Part shown: positions 6,721-6,966 of the stretch, one piece after another
Layout of the letters: every line of letters starts with the position of its first letter
How positions within the stretch are numbered: the first letter of the stretch is position 1
Assembly (NCBI GenBank): GCA_031963225.1
Contig: JASSUD010000092.1
Location: 1-6,966, forward strand
Direction of reading: 5' to 3'
Origin: JASSUD01 sp031963225
Lineage (GTDB): Bacteria; Pseudomonadota; Gammaproteobacteria; Burkholderiales; Burkholderiaceae
Length of the DNA stretch: 6,966 bases
Made by a program: the position numbers and the translations under genes
Notes under the pieces: generated by a model
Seen by the model: the letters and a program-made list of their open reading frames with translations, nothing else
Database searches by the model: none
What the model was told of the DNA's origin: nothing

Positions 6721-6912
6721 AGCAAATAGGTGCTGTGCCCTGTGGCAATATGGGAAAGATTATTGGCACTACGCTAAAAAGGAACAAGCGGCGGAGTAGT
6801 TGACTGAGCCTCGGAAAGCTCTGGGAAGTGGTAGTTAAAGGACTGAGAGGGGTGGGAACAATGGTTATTGGTTATATAACTGATGTGATGCACGTTATAG
6901 AACTGCAAGGAC

Positions 6913-6955
6913 GGTAGGTTGGTGGTGACGAAGGAACCCCAACATGCATACCACC
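6913..6955 (+). repeat. REP unit 5
   Basis: This is the cleanest copy: a GTAG head, a GTTGG/CCAAC stem and a CATGCATACCACC tail. Here the ends are also short inverted repeats (ACGGT at 6911-6915, ACCGT at 6953-6957). It lies about 270 bp upstream of the dehydrogenase gene, so units 4 and 5 flank that gene in the same orientation. Confidence 0.8.
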
Positions 6956-6966
6956 GTCTTTTTGAA

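Noticed and set aside
6617..6799. 60-codon open frame on the + strand upstream of the dehydrogenase
   Set aside because: It starts inside the dehydrogenase gene's 5' end, overlaps its leader hairpins, and has no convincing RBS or protein-like composition.
4276..6955. The repeated 40-bp units as a CRISPR array
   Set aside because: Units occur in both orientations at irregular distances (tens of bp to 2 kb), one interval contains a whole gene, and there are no cas genes; they fit REP elements instead.

Overview
The window reads as part of a proteobacterial chromosome of moderate G+C with low-density, repeat-rich intergenic DNA. The acyl-CoA dehydrogenase looks beta- or gammaproteobacterial. 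The large central protein has a eukaryote-like architecture, an NB-ARC-type P-loop NTPase with TPR-like helices, and it ends in a perfect CaaX prenylation box (Cys-Ala-Val-Met). Together these suggest a bacterium living in or with a eukaryotic host, for example a Legionella/Coxiella-like or a Burkholderiales fungal or amoebal endosymbiont. The genus cannot be fixed from sequence alone.

Layout. (1) 2-292, +: the end of an unrecognised gene cut by the window edge, with a small hairpin over its stop codon. (2) 293-741: a 449-bp non-coding stretch with two adjacent hairpins (418-479, 483-507), copy A of a 103-bp repeat (571-673) carrying a consensus -10 hexamer, and a PmrA-box-like tandem site (675-691). 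(3) 742-4194, +: the 1150-residue STAND/TPR/coiled-coil protein with the CaaX terminus. (4) 4195-4848: 654 bp without genes but full of repeats: a 168-bp imperfect inverted repeat built on two REP units, a strong bidirectional terminator, copy B of the 103-bp repeat, and a second inverted REP pair. (5) 4849-6630, -: an intact acyl-CoA dehydrogenase of the long family (DmdC/FadE-like), convergent with the STAND gene. (6) 6631-6966: its leader, with small hairpins, and a fifth REP unit.

How the parts relate. The STAND gene is a single-gene transcription unit bounded on both sides by the 103-bp repeat, so it may be a discrete accessory module. The dehydrogenase is an ordinary metabolic gene. Nothing in the sequence links the two functionally; they converge on the shared terminator. 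The most notable observation is the CaaX box on a STAND/TPR protein with a PmrA-like site upstream, which together suggest a candidate host-directed effector. That role is inference.
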